From contig NZ_CP098514.1 in NCBI RefSeq assembly GCF_023703775.1, forward strand, positions 1,178,001 through 1,242,000: a DNA stretch of 64,000 nt, written 5' to 3'. Shown piece by piece: positions 40,710-51,902 of this stretch (position 1 is its first letter; each line of letters opens with the position of its first letter). A program made the translations under genes and the position numbers. The DNA comes from Haloplanus sp. GDY1. Its GTDB lineage: Archaea; Halobacteriota; Halobacteria; Halobacteriales; Haloferacaceae. The notes beneath the pieces were generated by a model. The model ran no database searches. It was not told the DNA's origin and worked only from the letters and a program-made list of their open reading frames with translations.

Positions 40710-42074
40710 TTACTCGTCGCCGTACTCGCCGAGTTCGCACTCCGCCGCCGGGCCGGCGTCACACGCGTAGCCCAGTTCGTCGCGGCTCGTGATGTTGATG
40801 ATCTCGAAGTACCGCCCCTCCTGCTGTTCGGACTCGGGGAGCCCGCGGACGACCGGCACGTCGCGCTGGGCCTGGTGGTCGCAGGCCCGCATCGTCTCCG
40901 GCCCCATGCCGATGTTGCTGTACTCGTAGCCCTCGAGCTGGCGGATCACCTCGGGCGGGTAGAACGTCCCGGCCCGCTCGACGGCCGCGGCGTACTGGAG
41001 CGTCTGGGAGTAGGCGAGCTGTGCCGGTCCCGAGGGGACGCGGTCGTACTCGTCCTGGAACACCTGCAGGAACTCCTGGGACGGCGTGTTGTCGATCTGG
41101 GAGTCCCAGGCGACGGTGCCGAACACGCCCTCGATGGCGGCGCCCGCGGCCTCGGCCATCGGGCGGTTGTACAGCGGGACGACGAGCTCCATGTTCTCGT
41201 CGATGCCGGCGTCGACCGCCTGGCTCACCGACGTTGCGCCGTCCAGCCCGTAGTGGTCCAACAGGAGGACGTCGGCCCCGGAGTTCGCCGCCTCCGAGAG
41301 GTACGACGAGTAGTCGCTGGTCCCGAGCGGCGTCGCGACGGAGTCGACCTGCTCCCAGCCAGCCGTCTCGGTCAGGAACTGGTTCATCGACTCCTGGACG
41401 GTCTGACCCCAGCTGTAGTCGGCGTAGAGCTGGTAGAACTCCAGGTCGCTCCCGTACTCGTCACGGAGGACCGGCGCGAGCGCCTGCCCAGTCATGTACG
41501 CGTTGAACATCTCCCGGAAGCCGTAGCGGACGCAGTTCGCGCCCGTCGTCTCGTTGGAGTGGGTGAGACAGGCCATGAACAGGACCTTCTCGCGCTGACA
41601 CAGCTCCTGCACCGCGATGGCGACGGCCGAGGACGACCCGCCGGTCACCATGATCGCGTCGTCGCGCTGGATCATCCGCGACGCGGACTGGCGCGCGGTG
41701 TCGGCGTCGGTCGCCGTGTCGCCGCTCACCGAGTCGATCTGGTAGTCGAGGACGCCGTCGCCCGAGAGGTCGTCGAACTGGGAGTCGACCCAGCCGCCGC
41801 CGTTGTTCAGGTGATCGACCGCCAGTTCGTACGCGCGGAGTTCGTCCTCGCCCTCGGAGGCGTACGGCCCGGACTGGGGGACGTTGAACCCGAGCGTCGC
41901 CGTATCGCCCTCGATGGGATAGTTGCCGAGCACGGGGTACTCCGATCCGCCGCCACCGCCGCCACCGCCACCGCCGCCCGAACAGCCCGCCAGGCCGACG
42001 AGGCCCGCGGTGCCGGCGGCGCCGGCCGCTTTGATCACGTCACGTCGATCCACATTGCCACCATTGCTACCCAT
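40710..42074 (-). CDS. Branched-chain amino acid/amide-type ABC substrate-binding lipoprotein
   Basis: A 454-residue periplasmic-binding-protein-like lipoprotein. It has a Tat signal (DRRDVIKAAG), a lipobox ending LAGC (C31), a polyglycine spacer (33-43) and then a LivK-type two-lobed domain. Two cysteines near the C-terminus (ACDAGPAAECELG) may form a disulfide. The family serves branched-chain amino acids, amides or urea; the exact ligand is not clear. The ATG at 42074 starts MGSNGG; an ATG six bases upstream is possible. An AT-rich promoter lies at about 42096-42110. It is the first gene of the transporter locus. Confidence 0.9.
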   Translation of the reverse strand: MGSNGGNVDRRDVIKAAGAAGTAGLVGLAGCSGGGGGGGGGGGSEYPVLGNYPIEGDTATLGFNVPQSGPYASEGEDELRAYELAVDHLNNGGGWVDSQFDDLSGDGVLDYQIDSVSGDTATDADTARQSASRMIQRDDAIMVTGGSSSAVAIAVQELCQREKVLFMACLTHSNETTGANCVRYGFREMFNAYMTGQALAPVLRDEYGSDLEFYQLYADYSWGQTVQESMNQFLTETAGWEQVDSVATPLGTSDYSSYLSEAANSGADVLLLDHYGLDGATSVSQAVDAGIDENMELVVPLYNRPMAEAAGAAIEGVFGTVAWDSQIDNTPSQEFLQVFQDEYDRVPSGPAQLAYSQTLQYAAAVERAGTFYPPEVIRQLEGYEYSNIGMGPETMRACDHQAQRDVPVVRGLPESEQQEGRYFEIINITSRDELGYACDAGPAAECELGEYGDE

Positions 42075-42212
42075 ACACATCCCGGCGGCCAGAACGTTAA
42101 TAATAGTTTCTGTTCAATAGTCGGATAATTTACCATTATAGTCAACGATCGAACTGGACGGCCCGGCCGGCGGGGGGTCGACAGGGAGGGTCGGCGGATC
42201 GGCGGGGAATCG

Positions 42213-42890
42213 CTACGGCGACCCCAGGGCGTCGACGACGGCGGGCAGGGTCGTCACCTCGACGTCGGGCCGGGCGCCGATGGCCTCCGGCGGATCGCGG
42301 GTCCGGTTCACCCACGCCGTCGCCATGCCGGCGTTGCCGGCGCCGGCGACGTCCCACGCGTTGGAAGAGATCAGTCGGCACGCGTCGAGCGGTCGGTCGA
42401 GCGTCTCGGCGGCGTGTTCGTACACCGCCGGATCGGGCTTGAACGTCCGCACCCCGTGGGCGCTGACGATTCCGTCCAGGTGAGGCGCCAACCCCGCGTT
42501 CTCCGCCAGCCGTTCGAGCATCTCCGGGTCGCCGTTCGAGAGGACGACGACGTCGTGCCCGGCCGCGGACAGGCGATCGAGCGTTTCGACGGCGCCCGGG
42601 AACGGCTCCAGGTGGTCGTACGCCCCCAGGATGCGCTCCCGGGTCTCCGCGTCCGGGTCGAGGTCGTACTGGGCCAGCGCGTAGTCGAGGGCGTGGTCCG
42701 TGATCGACCAGAAGGGTTCGTAGTCGTCCATCTGCGCGCTCTGGTAGGAGTACTGGAGCTGTTTCCGCCGCCACGTCTCGTCGACCGCCGCCACCAGTCG
42801 GTCGGCGACGCCGAGTTCCTCGCCCAGACGGGTCCGCACGCTACTCGTGTCACACAGCGTCCCGTACATGTCGAAGCAGAGTCCGGCCAT
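42213..42890 (-). CDS. Haloacid dehalogenase-like hydrolase (type II family)
   Basis: A 225-residue HAD protein with the dehalogenase layout. The nucleophile is D7 in CFDMYGT, motif II is VVLSNGD, and the motif III lysine is in TFKPDP, followed by SSNAWDVAGAGNAGM. These fit 2-haloacid dehalogenase type II, though many relatives act on phosphate esters. The ATG at 42890 begins MAGLCFDMYG; an ATG at 42944 adds a polar tail and overlaps the promoter. It is divergent from the GNAT gene. The usual dehalogenase aspartate is kept, but the substrate is not certain. Confidence 0.87.
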   Translation of the reverse strand: MAGLCFDMYGTLCDTSSVRTRLGEELGVADRLVAAVDETWRRKQLQYSYQSAQMDDYEPFWSITDHALDYALAQYDLDPDAETRERILGAYDHLEPFPGAVETLDRLSAAGHDVVVLSNGDPEMLERLAENAGLAPHLDGIVSAHGVRTFKPDPAVYEHAAETLDRPLDACRLISSNAWDVAGAGNAGMATAWVNRTRDPPEAIGARPDVEVTTLPAVVDALGSP

Positions 42891-42982
42891 ACCGGGAACG
42901 AGGGCCGGCGGCCCCTTGGTCGTTCCCCCGGGGTCACGGCCCACCGCGACACTTTAAGGAGCGGCCCCGCCACATCCCCTGC

Positions 42983-43738
42983 ATGGACATTCGTGAGGCA
43001 CGGGCGGAGGACATCGAGGGAATCAGGACGGTCGCACACCACTCCCTCGCCGCGTCGTACGGACACGCACTGGAGGACGACATCATCGCGCAGGCCGTCG
43101 AGCGGTGGTACGACGAGGAGACGCTCGTCGACGACCTGGACGACTCGAACACGGAGTTCCTCGTCGCCGTCGACGACGACCGACTCGTCGGCTTCGCCCA
43201 GAGCTACGTCGTCGAACGCCGGGAGACGGTCGGCGAAATCGACTGGCTCCACGTCGAACCCGACAGCCGGGGGATCGGCCTCGGCGACGAACTGCTGGCG
43301 GCGCTGGAGCAGCGACTCCTGGATCACGGCGTCACCCGCATCGAGGGGCGCGTGCTGGCGGCCAACGAGGCGGGGACCGACTTCTACGAGAACGAGGACT
43401 TCGAGGCCATCGGCGAACGAACCGTCGAAATCGGCGGCGAACCGTTCGTCGAAAAGCTCTACTCCAAGTTCCCCGAAACCGGCGGCCGACAGGTGCTCTC
43501 CGAGGCCGCGACGCTCCCCGACGGCCGGCAGGTGTACGTCGCCCTCGACGAGAGCGTCCGGGGCTCGAACGGCCCCTTCTACTCGGTGTATCTCGACCGC
43601 GACCGCACCGAGCGCTACGGCTACCTCTGTGGCAACTGCGACGGCTTCGCCGTCTCGATGGACACCATGGGTCGGGTCGTCTGCGAGGACTGCGAGAACC
43701 GCCGCAAGCCGACCCGGTGGGACGCGAGCTACCTCTAG
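42983..43738 (+). CDS. GNAT N-acetyltransferase fused to a zinc ribbon (DUF5816-like)
   Basis: A 251-residue protein. The N-terminal GNAT domain (1-158) has the acetyl-CoA motif (D)WLHVEPDSRGIGLGDELL, where the usual Q/RxxGxG/A pattern reads RGIGLG. The C-terminal part (about 165-251) is a separate domain ending in a zinc ribbon with CGNC and CEDC. The fusion suggests that the zinc ribbon positions the substrate, which may be a protein N-terminus or a small amine. The start is 93 bases from the divergent HAD gene. Confidence 0.85.
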   Translation: MDIREARAEDIEGIRTVAHHSLAASYGHALEDDIIAQAVERWYDEETLVDDLDDSNTEFLVAVDDDRLVGFAQSYVVERRETVGEIDWLHVEPDSRGIGLGDELLAALEQRLLDHGVTRIEGRVLAANEAGTDFYENEDFEAIGERTVEIGGEPFVEKLYSKFPETGGRQVLSEAATLPDGRQVYVALDESVRGSNGPFYSVYLDRDRTERYGYLCGNCDGFAVSMDTMGRVVCEDCENRRKPTRWDASYL

Positions 43739-43830
43739 CGATTACCCGGTTATATCACAAAGTATTATTCCGTCGGTCGTCCAGCAGAGTGCATGGAGCG
43801 AACCGAACCGACGGGAGGGGTGGCGTCGTG

Positions 43831-45330
43831 GTGAGCACGGCGCCGCTGCTCGGCCTGTTGACGGTAGTGCTGCTCGCCTTCGCGGCGCTCGGCGCGTGGT
43901 ACGCCCGGGGGCGAATCGAGACGGTCGAGGACTACATCACCGCCCGCGACTCGGCGGGCGGCGGGACGCTGACGGCGACGGTGGTCGCCTCCAGCATGGG
44001 CGCGTGGATCCTGTTCAGCCCCGCCGAGGCCGGCGCCGCGTTCGGCGGCATCACGGCCGTCGCGGGGTACGCCGCCGGCTCCGCGCTCGCGCTCGCCGCC
44101 TTCGCCGTCGTCGGCCCGCGCATCCGTGACCTGCTCCCGCGGGGCCACAGCCTCACCGAGTACGCCTACGCCCGCTACGGGTCGGCGATGTACGCCTACG
44201 TCCTCGTCGTCAGCGTCGCCTACATGTTCGTCTTCCTCGCCGCGGAGTTCACCGGCATCGCGAGCGCGCTCTCGCTGATCGCGGGCGTCCCCGGCTGGCA
44301 GACCGCGACGGTCGTCGGCGTCACAGTCCTCGCGTACACCGGCTACGGCGGCCTGCGCGCGAGCATCGTCACCGACACCGTCCAGACCCTCCTCGTCCTC
44401 CCGCTCCTGATCGTGAGCGTCGTCGTCACGATTCTGGCGCTCGGGGGGACCGACGCCGCCCACGCCGCCATCGTCGACTCCTCGCCCGAACTCCTGACGG
44501 TCGGCTCCGCGACCGGCCTGGAGTTCGGCGCCTACGTCGTCGTCGCCATCGTCGGGGCGGAGATGCTGAACCAGGCGTGGTGGCAGCGAGTCTACGCCGC
44601 GAGCGACGAGCGCACGCTCCGCCGGGCCTTCCTCGTCGCCGCCGTCGCCGTCGTGCCCATGGTCTTTCTCGCCGGCGCCTTCGGCCCCGTCGCCGTCGGT
44701 CTCGGCCTCGTCCAGGCGCCCGCCGACGCCAGCGTCTCCTTCTTCCTCGTCGTGACCGACGTCCTCCCCGACGCGGCCGTGATCGCCGTCGCCGTCCTCG
44801 CCGTCCTGCTCGTGGTCTCCAGCGCCGACACGCTGTTCAACGCCATCGCGAGCGTCGTCACCGCGGACCTGCCGCGACTCCTCGACGTCTCCGGCGACCG
44901 CCTCACCGCGACCGCGCGCGGCGTCACCGTCGTCGTCGCCGCCGCCGCCACCGTCGTCGGCGCGCAGGGCTACTCCGTGCTCACGCTCTTTCTCCTCGCG
45001 GACCTGCTCGCCGCCGCGACCTTCGTCCCCCTCCTGCACGGCCTCTTCTCGCCGCGGGCGACCTCCGCTGGCGCCCTCACCGCGAGCGCCGTCGCCCTGG
45101 TCGTCGGCCTCGCGTTCTTCCCGCCCGCTCGCGGCGTCCTGCCGCTCGCGACGCTCCCCGCGGCAACCTACTTCCGTGCCTTCCTCGGTGCCGCCGCCGT
45201 CTCGACCACCCTGACGGTCGCGGCGGCCCGCCTCGGCGACGAGCGGTTCGACCTCGACGACCTCGACCGGGAGATCCGCCGACTCGACGACGAGCCCGCG
45301 ACCGACGGCTCGGGGGGTGAGCGCCGGTGA
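43831..45330 (+). CDS. Sodium:solute symporter family protein
   Basis: A 499-residue carrier of the SSS family with about thirteen helices. Features include YITARDSAGGG after the first helix, the helix-4 region and the SSADTLFNAIASVVTADLPR stretch (about 330-349) typical of this superfamily. It couples Na+ to uptake of a sugar, amino acid or other solute; the substrate is unknown. The start is GTG (43831, or the GTG at 43828). Its stop overlaps the GTG of a 39-residue membrane peptide, a likely small partner subunit. Confidence 0.85.
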   Translation: MSTAPLLGLLTVVLLAFAALGAWYARGRIETVEDYITARDSAGGGTLTATVVASSMGAWILFSPAEAGAAFGGITAVAGYAAGSALALAAFAVVGPRIRDLLPRGHSLTEYAYARYGSAMYAYVLVVSVAYMFVFLAAEFTGIASALSLIAGVPGWQTATVVGVTVLAYTGYGGLRASIVTDTVQTLLVLPLLIVSVVVTILALGGTDAAHAAIVDSSPELLTVGSATGLEFGAYVVVAIVGAEMLNQAWWQRVYAASDERTLRRAFLVAAVAVVPMVFLAGAFGPVAVGLGLVQAPADASVSFFLVVTDVLPDAAVIAVAVLAVLLVVSSADTLFNAIASVVTADLPRLLDVSGDRLTATARGVTVVVAAAATVVGAQGYSVLTLFLLADLLAAATFVPLLHGLFSPRATSAGALTASAVALVVGLAFFPPARGVLPLATLPAATYFRAFLGAAAVSTTLTVAAARLGDERFDLDDLDREIRRLDDEPATDGSGGERR

Positions 45331-45446
45331 CCCTCTCGGCGCTCGGCTTCGCCGCCCTGATCTGGGGGTCGCTCGCGCTGGTCGTCGTCGTCTTCCTGTA
45401 CGAACTGCTGGCGGTGTGGCGGGAGTACGACCGCGGCGCCGCGTGA
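45327..45446 (+). CDS. 39-residue membrane peptide overlapping the symporter
   Basis: A 39-residue open frame starting with GTG at 45327, whose first bases overlap the symporter stop (GTGA). It has one clear membrane helix (about residues 8-27, LIWGSLALVVVVFLYELL) and a short basic-acidic tail (WREYDRGAA). Small membrane partners of SSS transporters are known in other organisms (for example with MctP and YhdT-like pairs), which is the basis for the guess. Overlapping starts and stops support real translation. Confidence 0.65.
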   Translation: MTLSALGFAALIWGSLALVVVVFLYELLAVWREYDRGAA

Positions 45447-45591
45447 ACGGCGGATCGCACGCGTAATTCATCCCGCTCGTGTTCGGCGTCCCGTCGCATC
45501 TCGACGGGGCGCCCCCCTGCGGACGTGGCATCCGTTTCGCAGCCTGAAATCCGGCTGGAGGATATACCACCCGCGGGCGTCATCGATCCGT

Positions 45592-45702
45592 ATGGACCGT
45601 GCCTTCGGAAGTCGAGAGGACGCACCGCCCTGGACGCCGAAACTCGGGCTCCTCGTGTCGATCCCGACCGTCGCGAGCCGTCGGCATCCCGACACACGAT
45701 GA
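45592..45702 (+). CDS. Possible short upstream open frame before the PQQ lipoprotein
   Basis: A 36-codon open frame begins with ATG at 45592. A GGATATACC box lies 25-33 bases upstream (45559-45567), the right distance for a leaderless message. It ends 16 bases before the lipoprotein ATG and is in a different frame. The peptide is basic and not hydrophobic. It may be a leader peptide or chance; only the promoter spacing supports it. Confidence 0.25.
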   Translation: MDRAFGSREDAPPWTPKLGLLVSIPTVASRRHPDTR

Positions 45703-45718
45703 CGCCGCGTCGTCGAAC

Positions 45719-46921
45719 ATGAACCGACGGACGTTCCTGTCGACGGCGGTCGTCGGCGCGAGCGCGCTCTCGGGGTGTCTGTCGATGCTCCCGTCGTCGG
45801 ACACGCCCCTGCCGGACGCTCCCACCGGGGCGTGGACGCAGTACGGAGCCGGCGGGGCGAACACGCACGCACCGGACGTCTCCGCACCACCGCGAGGGAA
45901 CCTGGCGTGGACGTCGGAGGCGTTCACGCGCTGGCAGCCCGCGGTTTCCGACGGGACGGTGTACACGACGAACTTCGATCCCAGCCACGACGGGAGTGCG
46001 ATCGCCCTCGACGCACGGGACGGCACCGAACGGTGGCGAACCACCCTGGACGCCAGCGGGGACAACGGGACCGTCGTCGTCGACGATCGGTGCGTCGTGG
46101 CACACGACGGGGAACTCGTCGCGCTCGATTCCCGGACGGGCGAGCGGCTCTGGACGGCCCCGACGAACGGGTTCGAACACCTCGTCGCGGACGACGCCAC
46201 CGGGACCGTCCTGGTCGCGTCCGAGGTCGGTATCGAAGCGTTCGGAGCAGCGAACGGGGAGCGACGCTGGGAGACCTACACGGTAACCGGGCTCGCCCGT
46301 GCGCCCGCAGTGTACGACGGGCGCGTGTTCGCCGTCGGAGACGTGGACGGAGCGCCGTCGCTCGTCGCCGTCTCGCTGGCGGACGGCTCGGACCGCTGGC
46401 GGAGCCAACTCACGGCCGCACCCGAGTCCGCCGCGCCCGTCGCGACCCGGGAGGGCGTGTTCGTCTCCGACGACCGAACGCTCGTCGTCCACGACAGGGA
46501 GACCGGCGACCGGCTCCGCGAACTCCGCTCGTTCGGTGAGGACGACGACGTCCCCCCACGGACGGTCGCCGTCGACGGCGGGACCGTCTTCGTCACCGGT
46601 TCGGACGGCGCCGTCGCGATCGACGGCGACACCGGCACGGAGCGCTGGCACCGCGACACGCCGGTGTACAAGCCGGGGCTCTGTGTCGGGAGCGAGACGG
46701 TCGTGTTCCCGGTCGGCAACCCCGAATTCGCACCCGGGAAGAAGACGATCAGCGCGTTCGACCGCGAATCGGGCGAGCTACGCTGGCACTACTCGTTCGA
46801 TCCGGGCTTCCACAACCAGGTGACGTCCCCTCCGGTGCTGGTCGACGGGGCCGTGTTCTTCACGGCCACCCACATCGACGGTCTCGGCGCCCTCGGCGAC
46901 GTGCCCGCACGGGAGAGCTAG
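45719..46921 (+). CDS. PQQ-type beta-propeller lipoprotein
   Basis: A 400-residue outer-surface lipoprotein with a Tat-like signal (MNRRTFLSTAVVG) and a lipobox ending LSGC (C20). Seven to eight repeats of the propeller follow, each with an AxDxxTG(E)xxW or ALDxRDGTERW ending. No calcium- or PQQ-binding catalytic residues are evident, so it may be a structural or scaffold protein, as with BamB-like or haloarchaeal PQQ-repeat proteins. The start at 45719 is set by the signal peptide. It stands alone; the neighbours are a symporter and acetyl-CoA synthetase. Confidence 0.87.
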   Translation: MNRRTFLSTAVVGASALSGCLSMLPSSDTPLPDAPTGAWTQYGAGGANTHAPDVSAPPRGNLAWTSEAFTRWQPAVSDGTVYTTNFDPSHDGSAIALDARDGTERWRTTLDASGDNGTVVVDDRCVVAHDGELVALDSRTGERLWTAPTNGFEHLVADDATGTVLVASEVGIEAFGAANGERRWETYTVTGLARAPAVYDGRVFAVGDVDGAPSLVAVSLADGSDRWRSQLTAAPESAAPVATREGVFVSDDRTLVVHDRETGDRLRELRSFGEDDDVPPRTVAVDGGTVFVTGSDGAVAIDGDTGTERWHRDTPVYKPGLCVGSETVVFPVGNPEFAPGKKTISAFDRESGELRWHYSFDPGFHNQVTSPPVLVDGAVFFTATHIDGLGALGDVPARES

Positions 46922-46994
46922 TTCCCGGAGCCGGTCGCCCGCTCCCCGCGAAGACGTCGCTCCAACACTACCGCTGACCCCCCTGCGACGGTCC

Positions 46995-48989
<1,995 letters not shown>

Positions 48990-49169
48990 GTGTCACGGTA
49001 GACTTTCCAATCATTCGTGATAAACCTACGCCATGCGGGTTCGACGACCGTCGGTTCCGGCATCGTGCGGTCGCCGGATTCGGCGGCGGGCGGCGTGACC
49101 GGCCGGTTTTGCGGGAACCCGAACCATTCAGAAGGCTTTTGAGCGATCCGGCGATACTCCCCACACAGC

Positions 49170-50933
49170 ATGCCTGCGGACTTCAACTGGGCGATCGGTG
49201 GAGAGGCCGGCGACGGCATCGATTCCACCGGGAAAATCTTCGCCCAGGCGCTCTCGAGGGCCGGTCGGCACGTGTTCACCTCCAAGGACTTCGCGTCGCG
49301 CATCCGCGGCGGGTACACGGCGTACAAAGTCCGCACGTCAGTTGACCAGGTTCAGAGCGTCGTCGACCGGCTGGACGTACTCATCGCGCTCACCCAGCGG
49401 ACCATCGACGAGAACCTCGACGAACTCCACGAGGGGAGCGTCATCATCTACGACGGGGATCGGACGACGATGCAGGACGTCGAGATCCCCGAGGGGATGA
49501 TCGGGCTGGACGTGCCCCTGAAGAGCCTCGCCGAGGACGCCGGCGGCGCGATCATGCGCAACGTCGTCGCGCTCGGCGCCGCGTGCGCGGTGGGTGAGTT
49601 CCCCATCGAGAACCTCGACAGCGCGCTCGAAAAGCGGTTCGGCGACAAGGGGTCGGCCATCGTCGACAACAACAAGGAGGCCGCACGGCTGGGTCGGGAG
49701 TACGTCCTCGACGAGTACGACCACGAGTTCGGCTTCGACCTGGAGTGTACCGACGAGAACTACGTCCTCCTGAACGGCGACGAGGCCATCGGGATGGGCG
49801 CCATCGCCGCAGGCTGTCGGTTCTACGCCGGCTACCCCATCACGCCCGCGACCGACGTGATGGAGTACCTCACGGGCCGCATCGAGGAGTACGGCGGCCA
49901 CGTCGTGCAGGCCGAGGACGAACTCTCGGCGATCAACATGGCGCTCGGCGCCGCCCGCGCGGGCGCCCGGTCGATGACCGCCACCTCCGGCCCCGGCATC
50001 GACCTCATGACGGAGACGTTCGGGCTGGTCGCCACCAGCGAGACGCCGCTGGTCATCTGTAACGTGATGCGCTCGGGTCCCTCGACGGGGATGCCCACCA
50101 AGCAGGAACAGGGCGACCTGAACGCGATGCTCTACGGCGGCCACGGCGAGGTGCCGCGGTTCGTCCTCGCGCCGACCACCATCGCGGAGTGTTTCCACAA
50201 GACCGTCGAGGCGTTCAACCTCGCCGAGAAGTACCAGTTGCCCGTCTACCTGACCGCCGACCTCTCGCTCGCGGTCACCGAACAGACCTACCCGCCCGAG
50301 GAGTTCGACATGGACGCGGTCGAAATCGACCGCGGGAAGGTCGTCGACGAGGGGACCGTCGGGGAGTGGCAGGACGAACAGGGACGGTTCAAACCCCACG
50401 CCCTCACCGACGACGGGATCAGCCCACGGACGTTCCCGGGCACCGAGGGCGGCGTCCACATGTCCACCGGCCTCGAACACGACGAACTCGGGCGCCGGAC
50501 CGAGGACACCGACATGCGCGTCCAGCAGGTCGACAAGCGGAGTCGAAAGGTCGACACGGCGCGCGAGCGCGAACCCTTCGAGCCCCGCGAGTTCGGGAAC
50601 CCGGACGCCGACACGCTCGTCGTCTCGTGGGGGTCGAACGAGGGGGCGCTGATCGAGGCCAAGACCTTCCTCGACGAGGAGGGAGTCGACGCCCGCTTCC
50701 TCTCGGTGCCCTACATCTTCCCCCGTCCCGACCTGACCGAGGCCGTCGAGGCGGCCGAGGAGACGGTCGTCGTCGAGTGCAACGCCACGGGGCAGTTCGC
50801 CGACCTGATCGAACACGACACGCTGACGCGAGTCACCCGCATCAACAAGTACGACGGCGTCCGCTTCAAGGCGGACGAACTCGCCGAACGGATCGCCGAC
50901 GTGCTGGCGACCGGCGAGGAGGCCACCGCATGA
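49170..50933 (+). CDS. korA: 2-oxoacid:ferredoxin oxidoreductase subunit alpha (KorA-like)
   Basis: A 587-residue protein fusing a gamma-type domain (about 1-190, GGEAGDGIDSTGKIFAQALSRAG) to the alpha/pyrimidine domain (about 190-587, YPITPATDVMEYL). This is the arrangement of archaeal 2-oxoglutarate ferredoxin oxidoreductase and the related pyruvate enzyme. With the beta subunit it oxidatively decarboxylates a 2-oxoacid to the acyl-CoA and reduces ferredoxin. The beta subunit overlaps it by four bases (ATGA at 50930). Substrate choice between pyruvate and 2-oxoglutarate is not clear, but the fused gamma-alpha form favours KorA. Confidence 0.93.
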   Translation: MPADFNWAIGGEAGDGIDSTGKIFAQALSRAGRHVFTSKDFASRIRGGYTAYKVRTSVDQVQSVVDRLDVLIALTQRTIDENLDELHEGSVIIYDGDRTTMQDVEIPEGMIGLDVPLKSLAEDAGGAIMRNVVALGAACAVGEFPIENLDSALEKRFGDKGSAIVDNNKEAARLGREYVLDEYDHEFGFDLECTDENYVLLNGDEAIGMGAIAAGCRFYAGYPITPATDVMEYLTGRIEEYGGHVVQAEDELSAINMALGAARAGARSMTATSGPGIDLMTETFGLVATSETPLVICNVMRSGPSTGMPTKQEQGDLNAMLYGGHGEVPRFVLAPTTIAECFHKTVEAFNLAEKYQLPVYLTADLSLAVTEQTYPPEEFDMDAVEIDRGKVVDEGTVGEWQDEQGRFKPHALTDDGISPRTFPGTEGGVHMSTGLEHDELGRRTEDTDMRVQQVDKRSRKVDTAREREPFEPREFGNPDADTLVVSWGSNEGALIEAKTFLDEEGVDARFLSVPYIFPRPDLTEAVEAAEETVVVECNATGQFADLIEHDTLTRVTRINKYDGVRFKADELAERIADVLATGEEATA

Positions 50934-51793
50934 GTTCCAACGTTCGATTCACCGACTTCAAGTCCGACGCACAGCCGACCTGGTGTCCCGGATGCGGCGA
51001 CTTCGGGACGATGAACGGCATGATGAAGGCGCTGGCCGAGACCGGCAACACCCCCGACGAGACGTTCGTCGTCGCCGGCATCGGCTGTTCCGGCAAGATC
51101 GGGACGTACATGCGCTCCTACGCCATCCACGGCGTCCACGGGCGCGCGCTCCCCGTGGGGACGGGCGTCAAACTCGCCAACCCCGACATCGAGGTGATGG
51201 TCGCGGGCGGCGACGGCGACGGCTACTCCATCGGCGCGGGCCACTTCATCCACGCCGTCCGCCGGAACGTCGACATGACCTACGTCGTCATGGACAACCG
51301 CATCTACGGGCTGACCAAGGGCCAGGCCTCGCCGACCAGTCGCGAGGACTTCGAGACGTCGACGACGCCCGAGGGGCCACAGCAACCGCCCGTGAACCCG
51401 CTCGCCCTGGCGCTCGCGGCCAGCGGGACCTTCATCGCGCAGTCGTTCTCGACGGACGCCCAGCGTCACGCCGAAATCGTCAAGCAGGCCGTCGAACACG
51501 ACGGCTTCGGCTTCGTCAACGTGTTCTCCCCCTGCGTGACGTTCAACGACGTCGACACCTACGACTACTTCCGGGACCACATCGTCGATCTGCAGGATGC
51601 GGACCACGATCCGACGAGCTACGAGGACGCCCGCTCGCGCATCCTCGACCGCGACAAGGAGTACCAGGGCGTCCTCTACCGGGACGAGGAGTCGGTGCCC
51701 TACGAGCGGAGCCACGGCGTCGACGCGGACATGTCGGACATCCCCGACGGCGCTCCCGAGGACGCGATGGATCTGGTCCGCGAGTTCTACTGA
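50930..51793 (+). CDS. korB: 2-oxoacid:ferredoxin oxidoreductase subunit beta (KorB-like)
   Basis: A 287-residue subunit that binds thiamine diphosphate and one 4Fe-4S cluster. Candidate cluster cysteines are C19 and C22 (CPGCG), C53 (GCSGKIG) and one near FSPCVTF. The TPP motif GDGDGYSIG (about 91-99) and the Asn in MDNRIYGLTKG follow. The start overlaps korA (ATGA). It forms the catalytic part of the complex with KorA and passes electrons to ferredoxin. Confidence 0.95.
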   Translation: MSSNVRFTDFKSDAQPTWCPGCGDFGTMNGMMKALAETGNTPDETFVVAGIGCSGKIGTYMRSYAIHGVHGRALPVGTGVKLANPDIEVMVAGGDGDGYSIGAGHFIHAVRRNVDMTYVVMDNRIYGLTKGQASPTSREDFETSTTPEGPQQPPVNPLALALAASGTFIAQSFSTDAQRHAEIVKQAVEHDGFGFVNVFSPCVTFNDVDTYDYFRDHIVDLQDADHDPTSYEDARSRILDRDKEYQGVLYRDEESVPYERSHGVDADMSDIPDGAPEDAMDLVREFY

Positions 51794-51902
51794 TCGGCTC
51801 CGGGGCCGACGTTCTCGGGCCGCGCCGGCGAGGGCGTTCGATACGGTCCGCCTTTCGACGGCCGCAAAAAAAGTTAAGCGGCGGTGTGACTGGCTTACGA
51901 CC

